36,200 bases of DNA, taken from positions 1 to 36,200 of the forward strand of contig JASHQV010000170.1 in assembly GCA_030038955.1 (NCBI GenBank), given 5' to 3'. Positions 1 to 7,994 of this stretch are shown one piece after another; within the stretch, counting starts at the first letter, position 1; the number at the start of each line of letters is the position of its first letter. The DNA is from Solirubrobacteraceae bacterium. Lineage in GTDB: Bacteria; Actinomycetota; Thermoleophilia; Solirubrobacterales; Solirubrobacteraceae. The translations under genes and the position numbers were made by a program. The notes beneath the pieces were generated by a model, which ran no database searches, was not told where the DNA came from, and saw nothing but the letters and a program-made list of their open reading frames with translations.

Positions 1-366
1 GACGGGCTCGTATCGCTCGGCTTCCCCGACGACGACGCCTGGGCGACGCTGCTGGCCGGCGCGCGGGCGTTCTGCTACCCGACGCGCTACGAGGGCTTCG
101 GGCTGCCGGCGCTGGAGGCGGCGGCCAGCGGCACGCCGGTCGTGTGCGCGCCGGTGGCGTCGCTCCCCGAGGTTCTCGACGACGCCGGCTGCTGGGCGAC
201 CGAGCCGTCGCCGCGGTCGATCGCCGACGCACTGGTGCGCGTGCTCGAGGACGAAGACTGGCACCGTTGCCAGCGCGAGCGCGGGATCGCGCGCGCACGC
301 GCCGCCGCCTCGTGGAGCGACTGCGCCAACGTCCTGCTCGAGGCCTACACCCGTGCGGCAGCATAG
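1..366 (+). CDS. GT4-family glycosyltransferase, C-terminal part (5' end outside window)
   Basis: The reading frame is open from base 1 and ends at TAG 364-366, so only the last 121 residues are present. The visible part is the end of the nucleotide-sugar-binding Rossmann lobe of a GT-B enzyme. It carries a YEGFGLPALEAAASGTPVV stretch, the E-x7-E signature of family GT4, in which the acidic residues contact the donor sugar nucleotide. The last helices are Arg/Ala-rich, as is usual in these proteins. It overlaps the next glycosyltransferase by 14 bases, so the two are co-transcribed. It presumably transfers a hexose to a lipid-linked glycan at the cytoplasmic face; donor and acceptor cannot be read from the sequence. 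Confidence 0.85.
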   Translation, partial: DGLVSLGFPDDDAWATLLAGARAFCYPTRYEGFGLPALEAAASGTPVVCAPVASLPEVLDDAGCWATEPSPRSIADALVRVLEDEDWHRCQRERGIARARAAASWSDCANVLLEAYTRAAA

Positions 367-1537
367 GCCGACCGTCCTGCACGTGCTCGAGGCGTGCGCC
401 GGCGGGACCGAGCGCCACGTGCTCGACCTCGTCAGCCACGTGCGTGAGTTCGATCACCTCGTCGCGGTTCCCTCGATCCATCACGGCGTCGTGACCGCGG
501 CGGCTGCGGCGCGCCTGCGCCGGGCCGGCGCGCGCGTCGAGCTGGTCGAGATGAGCCGCTCACGCGCACCGCACCGGCACGCGGTCGCGATCGCGAACCT
601 GCGCGCGCTCGTGCAGCGCACGCACCCGGCGATCGTCCACGGTCACAGCTCGATCGGCGGCGTGATCGCGCGGCTGGCCGCGCGCGGCACCGGCGTTGCC
701 GTCGTCTACACGCCCCACGGCTTCAGCCGCTCGCGGGCGGCGCTGACGCTCGAGCGCCTGCTGGCACCGTACTGCGACCGCGTGATCGCGGTGTCCGAGA
801 GCGAGCGCCAGTACGCGCTTGCGCACGGGATCGCCGATCTCGAGCAGCTCGTCGTGATCCACAACGGGATCGCGCCAGCGCCGCCACGGCCGCTGCAGCC
901 GCCGCTGCGCACGCTGCTCGGGATCGACGGGCGGGCTCCGTTGGTCGGCTGCGTCGGGCGGCTCGCGTGGCAGAAGGCACCCGAGGTGTTCGTCGCCGCG
1001 TGCGCCGCCGTCAGCCGCACCGATCCCGACGCGCAGTTCGTGCTGATCGGCTCCGGGCCGCGGCAGCGCGAGGTCGCGCGCGCCGTGGCGCGGGGTCGGC
1101 TCGGCGGACGCTTCCATCGGCTGGCGTCGCTGCCGCGGGCGGCGGCGGCGCTGGGCGAGCTCGACGTGTTCGCGCTGCCGTCACGATTCGAGGGAGCCCC
1201 GTATACCCCGCTCGAGGCGATGGTCGCCGGCACGCCCGTGGTCGTCAGCGACGTGGCCGGCAACCGGGATCTCGTCGTCAACCGGGTCAACGGCATCGTC
1301 GTCCCCCGAGACGACCCCGAGGCGCTCGCACAGGCGATCGTCGCGCTGCTGGCGGACGCGAGCCTGCGAGACGTGCTCGTGCAGGCGGCGCGTCGCACGG
1401 TGGCGCGCTTCGACGTCGACGCGATGGCAGTCGCCACCGCTCGCCTCTACCGCGAGCTCTGCACCGGCTGTCTCCCGGCCACCTCAGCGAAGGCCGGCGA
1501 ACAGCTCGGCGTGGGCGCGCACGCTCTCGTCCCATGA
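353..1537 (+). CDS. GT4-family glycosyltransferase
   Basis: A 394-residue GT-B enzyme of full family length, starting at GTG 353 inside the end of the previous gene. The N-terminal acceptor lobe starts with TVLHVLEACAGGTERHVLDL, the glycine-rich loop typical of GT4 proteins, and has HGHSS and YTPHGF motifs near residues 98-124. The C-terminal lobe has GCVGRLAWQKAPEVF and FEGAPYTPLEAMVAGTPVV, the E-x7-E donor site. It should add one sugar to a polysaccharide repeat unit at the inner membrane face. The stop at 1535-1537 lies inside the convergent minus-strand glycosyltransferase, so the two 3' ends overlap by 54 bases. The last 15 or so residues look unconserved. Confidence 0.9.
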   Translation: MRQHRPTVLHVLEACAGGTERHVLDLVSHVREFDHLVAVPSIHHGVVTAAAAARLRRAGARVELVEMSRSRAPHRHAVAIANLRALVQRTHPAIVHGHSSIGGVIARLAARGTGVAVVYTPHGFSRSRAALTLERLLAPYCDRVIAVSESERQYALAHGIADLEQLVVIHNGIAPAPPRPLQPPLRTLLGIDGRAPLVGCVGRLAWQKAPEVFVAACAAVSRTDPDAQFVLIGSGPRQREVARAVARGRLGGRFHRLASLPRAAAALGELDVFALPSRFEGAPYTPLEAMVAGTPVVVSDVAGNRDLVVNRVNGIVVPRDDPEALAQAIVALLADASLRDVLVQAARRTVARFDVDAMAVATARLYRELCTGCLPATSAKAGEQLGVGAHALVP

Positions 1538-2560
1538 GAAGCGGGCGGCGCGCTCGAGGCCGCGCTCGGACAGCTCGCGCCAGCGCTGCTCGTCGTCGAG
1601 CACGGCGCGAGCCGCGCGCGTCAGCGCCGCCACGTCCCCGTCCGGTACGAGCACGCCGGCGTCACCGACCACCTCGGTCAGCGAGCTGTTGTCGAACGCC
1701 ACCACCGGCGTCCCGCACGCCATCGCCTCCAGCACCGGTAGCCCGAAGCCCTCGTAGCGGCTGCTCATCACCAGCACGCGTGCCCGCTGGTACTCGCCGA
1801 CCAGGTCGTCGGTGAAGCCGAGCAGCTTGATCCGTTCGGGCGCCGGCGCCTGCGCCCGAACGCGGCTCACGACTGGCTCGACCCACGGCGCGATCCTGCC
1901 CGCCACCCGCAGGCGCTCGCGGTAGCCGAGCTCGGCGAGCGCACCCACGAGCGCGAACGCCTCCGGATAGCCCTTGCGGCGCGAGTATTCGCCGACCATC
2001 AGCAGATCGTGGCGCGCCTCCGGCTGCGCATCGCGGGGTGGCACGAAGCGGGCGTCGACGCCGTGCGGGATCACCTCCACCCGCCCAGGATCGAGCTGCA
2101 GCGCCTCGATCCCGACCGCCGCCGTGTGGCGCGAGACCGCGATCACCGCGTCGGCGCGGCGGTAGCGCTCGGCATGGCGGCGCCAGCGGCGCCGCTCGGC
2201 CGCCAGCGCCGGATCGGCGAACGCGAGCGGGATCACATCGTGCAGCGTCTGTACCCACCGAGTCCGGCAGCGCCACGGTGGGTCGAGCGCCGGGCTGTGG
2301 AGCAGCTCCGCGTGCGCGCGCACGAGATCTGCAGGCAGCAGCAGCTCGTGCTGCGCGCGGCGCCAGCGCGCTGGCGCCGCGCGCCACGCCGGCAGCGCGC
2401 GAACGCCCTCCGGCAGCGCCGTCCCCGGCCGGCACAGCGCCGTGACGCTCAGCTCGGGACGGCGCGCGAGCCCGCCCAGCAGCTGGCGCACGTACGTCCC
2501 AATCCCGCGATACGCGGAATCGTCGCCGAGCGAGCTGGCGTCGACGAGTAGCCGCGTCAC
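1484..2560 (-). CDS. GT4-family glycosyltransferase
   Basis: A 358-residue GT-B protein starting with GTG at 2558-2560 and ending at 1484. It begins MTRLLVDASSLGDDSAYRGI, followed by GTYVRQLLGGL, the pattern of mannosyltransferase-like GT4 enzymes that open with a VDA motif. TLHDVIPL near residue 110 is the usual acceptor-lobe motif. The donor lobe has VGEYSRRKGYPEAF and YEGFGLPVLEAMACGTPVVA with the E-x7-E pair. It is the last gene of a five-glycosyltransferase minus-strand operon and follows the upstream GT2 gene by 19 bases. The specific sugar is not inferable. The 3' end overlaps the opposing plus-strand gene. Confidence 0.9.
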   Translation of the reverse strand: MTRLLVDASSLGDDSAYRGIGTYVRQLLGGLARRPELSVTALCRPGTALPEGVRALPAWRAAPARWRRAQHELLLPADLVRAHAELLHSPALDPPWRCRTRWVQTLHDVIPLAFADPALAAERRRWRRHAERYRRADAVIAVSRHTAAVGIEALQLDPGRVEVIPHGVDARFVPPRDAQPEARHDLLMVGEYSRRKGYPEAFALVGALAELGYRERLRVAGRIAPWVEPVVSRVRAQAPAPERIKLLGFTDDLVGEYQRARVLVMSSRYEGFGLPVLEAMACGTPVVAFDNSSLTEVVGDAGVLVPDGDVAALTRAARAVLDDEQRWRELSERGLERAARFSWDESVRAHAELFAGLR

Positions 2561-2579
2561 TGTGCGCGCAGCTGCCGCA

Positions 2580-3446
2580 TCAGTAGTTGACGACCCCGTA
2601 CCTCAAGGCCCCGCTGATGCGCCCCACGCAGTTGCTGGCGCAGACCAGCCATCCCCCGCGCCGCCGACGGTTGGCGAGCGGGTGCCATGCGTGAACCAGC
2701 AGGGCGCGGTAGACCGGCCACCGGTCCCGCCAGCGAACTGGTGGAACCGCGCCGTCGAACTTACGGCGCAGCAACCCCTCCACCTGCCCGTACAGGTACT
2801 GCTGGCGCATCAGTCCGCCGAGATCGGACCGCAGCCGGTAGTGCATGATCGCGTCCTCGCGATATGCCAGCGCTCCACCCTGTCGCTGTATGCGCCACGA
2901 CAGATCGACATCGTCGCCGCAGATCGTGAACGCTTCGTCGCAGCCGCCGATGCCTTCGAACGCCTCCCGTCGCACGGCGCAGTTCGCTCCGACCGCGAAG
3001 TGGAGGTAGTTCAGCGCCGTCGGGCGGCGAAGGTCCTCGTCGGAGATCGCGCGCCAGCGCCGAGCGAGCTCCGCGTTGAGCAGCTCTATCTCCAGGCACC
3101 CCCCAACGATGTCCGCAACTCGAGCGCCGGCGGACAGCGCGCTCAGCCAGCGACCGTCGGCGATGTCATCGGCGTCGCAGAACGCCAGGATCCGTCCGTT
3201 CGAGGCAGCCGCACCAACGTTACGAGCGTAGGCGAGGCCGGCTCGCTCGCTGGCGGTGACGACGCGCAGCTCCGGAAATCGGGAGCTCCATCGCCGTACG
3301 ACCTCGACCGTGCCGTCGGTCGAGCCGTTGTCGACGACAACCAGCTCCCACGGGTGCGCGAAGTCTTGAGCAGCCAACGCCGCCAGCTGGTCGCTGATGG
3401 TGCTCGCGCCGTTGCGGACCCCGAGGATGACGCTGGCTTCGATCAT
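2580..3446 (-). CDS. GT2-family glycosyltransferase
   Basis: A 288-residue GT-A protein. The N-terminus ASVILGVRNGASTISDQLAAL, the VVDNGSTDGTVEVV nucleotide-binding strand and FCDADDIADGRW (the DxD-like metal site) are diagnostic of family 2. A later GGCDEAFTICGDDVDLSWR stretch supplies the ED-type catalytic base region near residue 180. The ATG at 3444-3446 overlaps the stop of the upstream GT2 gene (ATGA), so translation is probably coupled. The C-terminal 60 residues are Arg/Trp-rich without a clear membrane span. Likely role: adding a sugar to the growing repeat unit from a nucleotide-sugar donor. Confidence 0.9.
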   Translation of the reverse strand: MIEASVILGVRNGASTISDQLAALAAQDFAHPWELVVVDNGSTDGTVEVVRRWSSRFPELRVVTASERAGLAYARNVGAAASNGRILAFCDADDIADGRWLSALSAGARVADIVGGCLEIELLNAELARRWRAISDEDLRRPTALNYLHFAVGANCAVRREAFEGIGGCDEAFTICGDDVDLSWRIQRQGGALAYREDAIMHYRLRSDLGGLMRQQYLYGQVEGLLRRKFDGAVPPVRWRDRWPVYRALLVHAWHPLANRRRRGGWLVCASNCVGRISGALRYGVVNY

Positions 3447-4420
3447 CGGCGCCCACCCACGGGCCGTGGACCCGCTCGCCTCACGGCGGCGCGCAGCCGC
3501 GAGACGGCGCTACGGGGGAGCGCCGCGGCGATCAGCGCCTTGCCGAACCCCTTCGCCAGCCCCGGGCCGACGAGCGGCGATGCCAGCAGGAACGGCGCCG
3601 TGAGGATGCCGTGGATCGTGGCGCCCAGCGCGGCGCGGTAAGCGCCCTGCTGGAAGCCGATGTCCGCATCGCGGAGGTGCTCGCGCGCCTCTGCCGCACG
3701 TCTAGCGCGAGGATCCGCGACTGCCGGTAGATGCCGCGCGACCACGCGGCGCTCGGCGTCGCGAAAGCCTGGCGCGTCCCGATCGAGGCCGTGCGGCCTG
3801 TGAATCAGGACCGTGTCGGGCACGATCGCCACCGGCCCCCGGCCGCACAACCTCAGCCAGAGCTCCTGATCCTCGGCGACCGACAGCCCATCCCGCCAAC
3901 CCCCGAGCTGTCTCAGGAGCTCGGTCTGCATCAGCGACTGGCCTCCCAGTGCAACCCAGCCGGCCAGCAGCTCGACTCGAACGTCCACGAGTCGCGGCCG
4001 CTTCGGGAACGAGGGCCGTCGCTGCAACCCGTCGACCTCGTGCACCACCGCACCGGCACTGGCGCAGGCCGCTGGATCGGATGTCAGCGCCCGGGTCAGG
4101 ACTTCGAGTGACGCGGGCAGCAGCTCGTCGTCGTCGTCGAGGAACAGAACCGCCGGCGACCTCATCAGCTCGAGCCCCCGATTGCGGGCCACCGAGCGCT
4201 CGGCGTGCTCAGCGAGCCGCCGCACGCGGATCCGTGGATCATCGAGGCGGTCCAGGTAGGCCGCCGTGCCGTCCGTGGACGCGTCATCGATGACAACCAG
4301 CTCCCACTCGGCGAGCGTCTGCGAGCGAACGCTGCGGATCGCTCGCTCCAGCTCACGCCGACGGTTCCGCGTCGGGATGACGACGCCAGCCGCGGGCACG
4401 GTGGAGGATGCCTGGGCCAT
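3443..4420 (-). CDS. GT2-family glycosyltransferase
   Basis: The recommended start is ATG 4418-4420, giving 325 residues that begin MAQASSTVPAAGVVIPTRNR. An upstream in-frame ATG at 4480 would overlap the previous gene by 53 bases and add 20 low-complexity residues, so I reject it. Motifs run in order: VVIPTRNRRRELERAI, VVIDDASTDGTAAYL, LFLDDDDELLPAS (metal site) and VAEDQELWLRL (catalytic base region), all family 2. After the catalytic domain there is a hydrophobic stretch around ILTAPFLLASPLVGPGLAKG that may be membrane-associated. It sits 7 bases after the upstream GT4 stop and overlaps the downstream GT2 by 4 bases. Confidence 0.88.
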   Translation of the reverse strand: MAQASSTVPAAGVVIPTRNRRRELERAIRSVRSQTLAEWELVVIDDASTDGTAAYLDRLDDPRIRVRRLAEHAERSVARNRGLELMRSPAVLFLDDDDELLPASLEVLTRALTSDPAACASAGAVVHEVDGLQRRPSFPKRPRLVDVRVELLAGWVALGGQSLMQTELLRQLGGWRDGLSVAEDQELWLRLCGRGPVAIVPDTVLIHRPHGLDRDAPGFRDAERRVVARHLPAVADPRARRAAEAREHLRDADIGFQQGAYRAALGATIHGILTAPFLLASPLVGPGLAKGFGKALIAAALPRSAVSRLRAAVRRAGPRPVGGRR

Positions 4421-4427
4421 GTCGAGC

Positions 4428-5639
4428 TCAGACGAACCCGGCGCCGGCGCGCTCGGAGCGAGCCCAGCGCTCGATCGCATGCTCGTGTGCAGCCAGCGTC
4501 AGATCCGCCACGCGGGCTGGATCGCTGATCCGGGCGATGTGAGCGGCGCCGGCCTCGCCTGCCGCCTGCGCTCGCTCGCGATCGCGGAGCAGCTCGATCA
4601 GGGCCTCGGCCCAGCCGTCATGATCGTCGAGCTGCACGATCCGTCCGGTCACGCCATCCTGCACCAGATCCCGGAAAGCGGGTATGTCGGAGACGACCGC
4701 CGGCCTTCCGACGGCGGACGCCTCCGCGACGGCGTTTCCGAAGCTCTCCCACCGGGAGGGGAACGTGCACACGGTCGCGCGTCTCAGCTGCTGTTCGACG
4801 CCGGCGCGATCGAGCTGACCTGTCAGCTCGATCGCGCCGGCCACCCCCAGCCGCTGCGCCTCGCGTAGCAGCCAGCCAGAGGACGGCATCGCACCTGGAG
4901 CGACCACGTCCCTGCCGACGAATGTGAAGCGCGCGTCGGGCACCGCTGCGAGCACTTTCGGAACGGCCCGGAGCACGAGCTCCGGGCCCTTGCGCGGCTC
5001 GAGGCGCCCGACGAACGTGACCCGCGGCGTGCCGGTACGCGGCATCGGGCTGACCTGCGGCAGTCGAACCGGGTACGGGATCGCGTGCAGAGCCAGTTGG
5101 TCGAGGCGCATCCAGCCCCTGACCTCATCGAGGTTGGCGCGCGTACTGACGATCACGTTCGCGCGTTTGGCCGATGCCTCCTCGAGCCGCGCGGCGAGCC
5201 TTCCGTCGAGACCGTGGAGATGCACGCCCTTGCCCGCATACCGGAACAGCTGACGCGCGCTCGAGTGCAGGCGGACGACGAGCGGAAGCCGTCCCCGAAG
5301 CGACAGCCCTAGCCCCTCCGCCATCCATTCGGGACACTCGACGACGTCCGCTTCCAGCCCAAGCCGAGGAACCAACCTGGCGACGGAGACAGCGAGCAAG
5401 ATCCGGAGCCAGCTCTCTGGCGCGTACAGAGCCGGCCGTAGCACGGGCGGGAGGCAGTAGCGGTGCACGGTCACGCCGGCAGCCTCGCTGCGGCTCGCGG
5501 GCTGCTGGTCGACGACCGACAGCACGTGCACCTCGGCGCCCTTTGCTGCGAGAGCCTCCGATAGGACATCGACGTAGGTGCCGATTCCTCCCCAATCCGT
5601 TTCTGGCGGCATCTCTTGCGAGACGAACAGGATCCTCAT
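4428..5639 (-). CDS. GT4-family glycosyltransferase
   Basis: A 403-residue GT-B enzyme with N-terminal MRILFVSQEMPPETDWGGIG, the classic GT4 start with a glycine-rich loop (D-W-G-G-I-G-T-Y). The donor lobe has RVTFVGRLEPRKGPELVLRA and WESFGNAVAEASAVGRPAVV, including the E-x7-E signature. The ATG at 5637-5639 overlaps the upstream stop (ATGA), and the gene ends 7 bases before the next GT2 start. Placement as the second glycosyltransferase of the operon suggests it extends the product of the first, but gene order does not fix reaction order. Confidence 0.9.
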   Translation of the reverse strand: MRILFVSQEMPPETDWGGIGTYVDVLSEALAAKGAEVHVLSVVDQQPASRSEAAGVTVHRYCLPPVLRPALYAPESWLRILLAVSVARLVPRLGLEADVVECPEWMAEGLGLSLRGRLPLVVRLHSSARQLFRYAGKGVHLHGLDGRLAARLEEASAKRANVIVSTRANLDEVRGWMRLDQLALHAIPYPVRLPQVSPMPRTGTPRVTFVGRLEPRKGPELVLRAVPKVLAAVPDARFTFVGRDVVAPGAMPSSGWLLREAQRLGVAGAIELTGQLDRAGVEQQLRRATVCTFPSRWESFGNAVAEASAVGRPAVVSDIPAFRDLVQDGVTGRIVQLDDHDGWAEALIELLRDRERAQAAGEAGAAHIARISDPARVADLTLAAHEHAIERWARSERAGAGFV

Positions 5640-6922
5640 GCGCGGGCACCAACGGCGCAGCCGGCCGCGTGATCGGCGGCACGCACGATCTCCTCGACGG
5701 TCCGCGTTGCAAACCGCGCAATCGTGTGGCCCGCCGCAGTCCGCTTCCCGCCATCACGGAGTCGTTGGCGCAGCCGCTCGTCTTGCGCCAGTCGCCGGAT
5801 CGCCTGCGCGAGTCCGAGCTCGTCGTCGGCGCTGAACACGAGCGCGTTCTCGCCATCGCGCACGAACTCCGCAGTTCCGCCGCGGGCCGTGCCAACGACC
5901 GGACGCCCGACCGCCATCGCCTCCAGCGGCACCAGCCCGAACGGCTCCTCCCAGCGAACCGGGAACACGATCGCATCGGCGCCCCCGTAGACGGCGCGCA
6001 GCTGCTCGGCGCCGGCCCAGCCCTCGAATCGGACCCGCCCGCCCGCACCGACCGCCTCCGCCAGCCGCCGCAGCTCCTCGATGTGGCGGTCGTCTCCCGT
6101 GCCCCAGATCGACAGCGACGCGACGCGCGGAAGCCGCGCGAGCGCGCGTATCGCGGTGTCAATTCCCTTCTGGCGGTCGATCCGCCCGACGTACGCGAGC
6201 CGCCAGCGCCACGGTTGCGAGGGGAGGGGTTTGAGAGATCGCTCGTCGATACCGGGATAGACCACCGTGCACGAGTCCCCGCTGAGGCCGGTCGCCAGTC
6301 CGCGCGCAAGCGTGTAATGCGAGTTGAACACGAACCTCCCCGCGCGACTCAGATCGAGCTTGGTCGGAATCCCAGACAGACGCTCGGCCAGCGACGCGAG
6401 CCGCACCCGCCTGCCTCGCCACAGTCGGATCCACTGGTCGTACTCGGGGCCATACACGAGCCAGTCGTCGTGGACGTTGAACACGGCGGTCAGCCCGGCC
6501 CTCCTGACCCGCTCGATCAGCGACAGCGACATGCACCCCATCGACCACCACGAGATGACGTCCGGCCGAAACTCGCACATGTGACGAGCAAGCTCGGCCG
6601 CGTTGTGCCGCTCGAGCACGAGACGCTCGGCCACGCTCAGCTTCGGGAACTCGTAGCGCCGGAGATCCCAATACCAGCGCAGCGTCCGGTACACATCGGC
6701 ATCGTCCTCGCCACGCGCATCGGAATCGCGGTAGTCCGAGGCGAGGATCCGAACCTCATGGCCCTCCAGCCGGGCGCGAGCCATCGCCGCCTCCCACATC
6801 AGCTCGTAGCCTCCCGCATGTTGAGGCGGATACATGTTGCCGACGGCAAGGATCCGGAGGCCGGCGGCTCGCTTACCCGCTTGGCCTGAGCGCTCTGAAG
6901 CGGCGGCGACTGCACCCGACAC
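5636..6922 (-). CDS. GT4-family glycosyltransferase
   Basis: A 428-residue GT-B protein with GTG start at 6920-6922. The first 20 residues are a loose leader; the fold begins at LRILAVGNMYPPQHAGGYEL. Family motifs are FNSHYTLARGL, AYVGRIDRQKGIDTAIRAL and WEEPFGLVPLEAMAVGRPVV (E-x7-E). Two runs, DVISWWSMGCMSLSLIERV and NVHDDWLVYGPEYDQW, resemble acceptor lobes of polysaccharide glycosyltransferases. It starts 14 bases after the upstream membrane-protein gene and overlaps the downstream GT4 by 4 bases, so it is the first glycosyltransferase of the minus-strand operon. Confidence 0.9.
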   Translation of the reverse strand: MSGAVAAASERSGQAGKRAAGLRILAVGNMYPPQHAGGYELMWEAAMARARLEGHEVRILASDYRDSDARGEDDADVYRTLRWYWDLRRYEFPKLSVAERLVLERHNAAELARHMCEFRPDVISWWSMGCMSLSLIERVRRAGLTAVFNVHDDWLVYGPEYDQWIRLWRGRRVRLASLAERLSGIPTKLDLSRAGRFVFNSHYTLARGLATGLSGDSCTVVYPGIDERSLKPLPSQPWRWRLAYVGRIDRQKGIDTAIRALARLPRVASLSIWGTGDDRHIEELRRLAEAVGAGGRVRFEGWAGAEQLRAVYGGADAIVFPVRWEEPFGLVPLEAMAVGRPVVGTARGGTAEFVRDGENALVFSADDELGLAQAIRRLAQDERLRQRLRDGGKRTAAGHTIARFATRTVEEIVRAADHAAGCAVGARA

Positions 6923-6936
6923 GTGATCAGCGGGCG

Positions 6937-7836
6937 CTACAGCGTCGGCGTGGGCGCCGTGCTGATGACCGTCTGGATGGTGTTGATCGCGCTCGTCACG
7001 GTTTTCTGGACCTTCGTGAGTAGCGACTTCGCCGGAGAGGTGGATCCGGATCCGCTCCCCGATCCCGATCCGCCACCCGATCCCGATCCGCTGCCCGATC
7101 CCGCCCCCGGCGATCCCGACCCCGTGCTGCCGGCCCCCGATGATCCCGAGCCCGAGGGAGAGCCAGCGCGCGCGCCCGGCGCTGCCTGTGCCGGGCTGCC
7201 AGCCGACCCTGTAGAGATCGGCGCCCTCGCGCCAGCCGCCGCGCCAGAGGAGCCTACGGCGGCGCCGCCGCGGTCGCGATCGGAAACCCTGTGCGCGCTG
7301 CGATCGCCATGGTGCCGGGCACCCAGGCGACCGCCACCCGCAGCCGCCTTGACGGGTTGCGGCATCCGTGTGTTGATGGCGGCTTGGACGTGGTGATCGG
7401 CGCTACCGCCCCGATCGGCGGCCAGCAACGCCAGCGATGCCACGATCACTGCCGACGCGAGTACCAGCGCGGGGGCGAGGAGGCTGGGGCGACGTGCTCG
7501 TGGCCGCCGTAAGGCACGCGTGAGAACGACGTGCGCAAGCGCGGCAGGACCGGGAAGCCACCGCGCTGCTCGCTCCTCCGCTGGGCTCGCGGCCGCGCTC
7601 GGCGCGGGCTCCGAGACGGTGTCGCTCCAGTCGGCCGGCAGCCATTGCGAGTCCGCCGCCCGTCGCGCGGCCGGATCGCTCGGTCCTTGATCCGCTCGGA
7701 GCTGATCGCCCAGCACGGCAGCGGGGTCGCCGCGCGCCGTCTCCCGCACAGCTGGGTTCGCCGCCGACGTTCCGGCGCCAGCCGGAAAACGCGAACGTGT
7801 GCGCAGCCACCCAAGTCTCATGCGCGTCAGCGCCAT
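6937..7836 (-). CDS. Single-span membrane protein with Gly/Ser-rich extracellular linker, function unknown
   Basis: A frame of up to 299 residues that I do not recognise. A cytoplasmic Pro/Ala/Arg-rich N-terminal half contains QWLPADWSDTVSEPAP. One clear membrane span, LLAPALVLASAVIVASLALL, lies near residues 120-140. A long Gly/Ser linker with an 18-base tandem repeat follows, and the last 30 residues, from SLLTKVQKTVTS on, could form an amphipathic helix. Codon third positions in the middle and end are strongly G/C, and it is the first gene of the glycosyltransferase operon (14-base gap). The N-terminus is unsure: GTG 7714-7716 is another start, and the alternative frame opening at 7903 reads protein-like over its first 50 codons, so a frameshift near 7740 is possible. 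Confidence 0.5.
   Translation of the reverse strand: MALTRMRLGWLRTRSRFPAGAGTSAANPAVRETARGDPAAVLGDQLRADQGPSDPAARRAADSQWLPADWSDTVSEPAPSAAASPAEERAARWLPGPAALAHVVLTRALRRPRARRPSLLAPALVLASAVIVASLALLAADRGGSADHHVQAAINTRMPQPVKAAAGGGRLGARHHGDRSAHRVSDRDRGGAAVGSSGAAAGARAPISTGSAGSPAQAAPGARAGSPSGSGSSGAGSTGSGSPGAGSGSGSGSGGGSGSGSGSGSTSPAKSLLTKVQKTVTSAINTIQTVISTAPTPTL
7043..7096. repeat. Three 18-base tandem units coding Gly/Ser linker
   Basis: Units 7043-7060, 7061-7078 and 7079-7096 all follow the pattern gatcc(g/c)gatccg plus a variable six-base end. On the minus strand they encode alternating Gly and Ser in the linker of the membrane protein. On the plus strand the same DNA reads Asp-Pro repeats. Such arrays often vary in copy number by slippage. 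Confidence 0.75.
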
Positions 7837-7982
7837 CGACCAAGGAACGGATCAACGTCAGATTTCTGTCGCCGCGGGCCAGAGCAGTGGCGGATTTGCC
7901 CACCTGGCTGATCCTCTCGGCGGCCAGACTCTGCCGGACTCAGTTGACCGAGGTAGCTGCATCTCCACCTCCGGCGATCCTT

Positions 7983-7988
7983 TACGCT
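7983..7988 (+). promoter_or_regulatory. Candidate leaderless -10 element (TACGCT) for the flippase gene
   Basis: TACGCT matches the TANNNT -10 consensus of high-G+C actinobacteria and is followed by exactly six bases and the ATG at 7995. That spacing puts the transcription start on or next to the start codon, and no Shine-Dalgarno sequence is visible before the ATG. No good -35 box is seen 16-18 bases upstream. The mapping is inferred from sequence only. Confidence 0.45.
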
Positions 7989-7994
7989 GAGCAG

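Noticed and set aside
5174-6889. 571-codon plus-strand open frame
   Set aside because: It is the antisense shadow of two GT4 genes with clear motifs on the minus strand; its composition is Arg/Pro-rich and without a domain.
6923-7396. Plus-strand frame with a hydrophobic segment and Asp-Pro repeats
   Set aside because: It is antisense to the membrane-protein gene that heads the minus-strand operon; the Asp-Pro repeats are the mirror of Gly-Ser codons. Kept only as an ambiguity in the findings.
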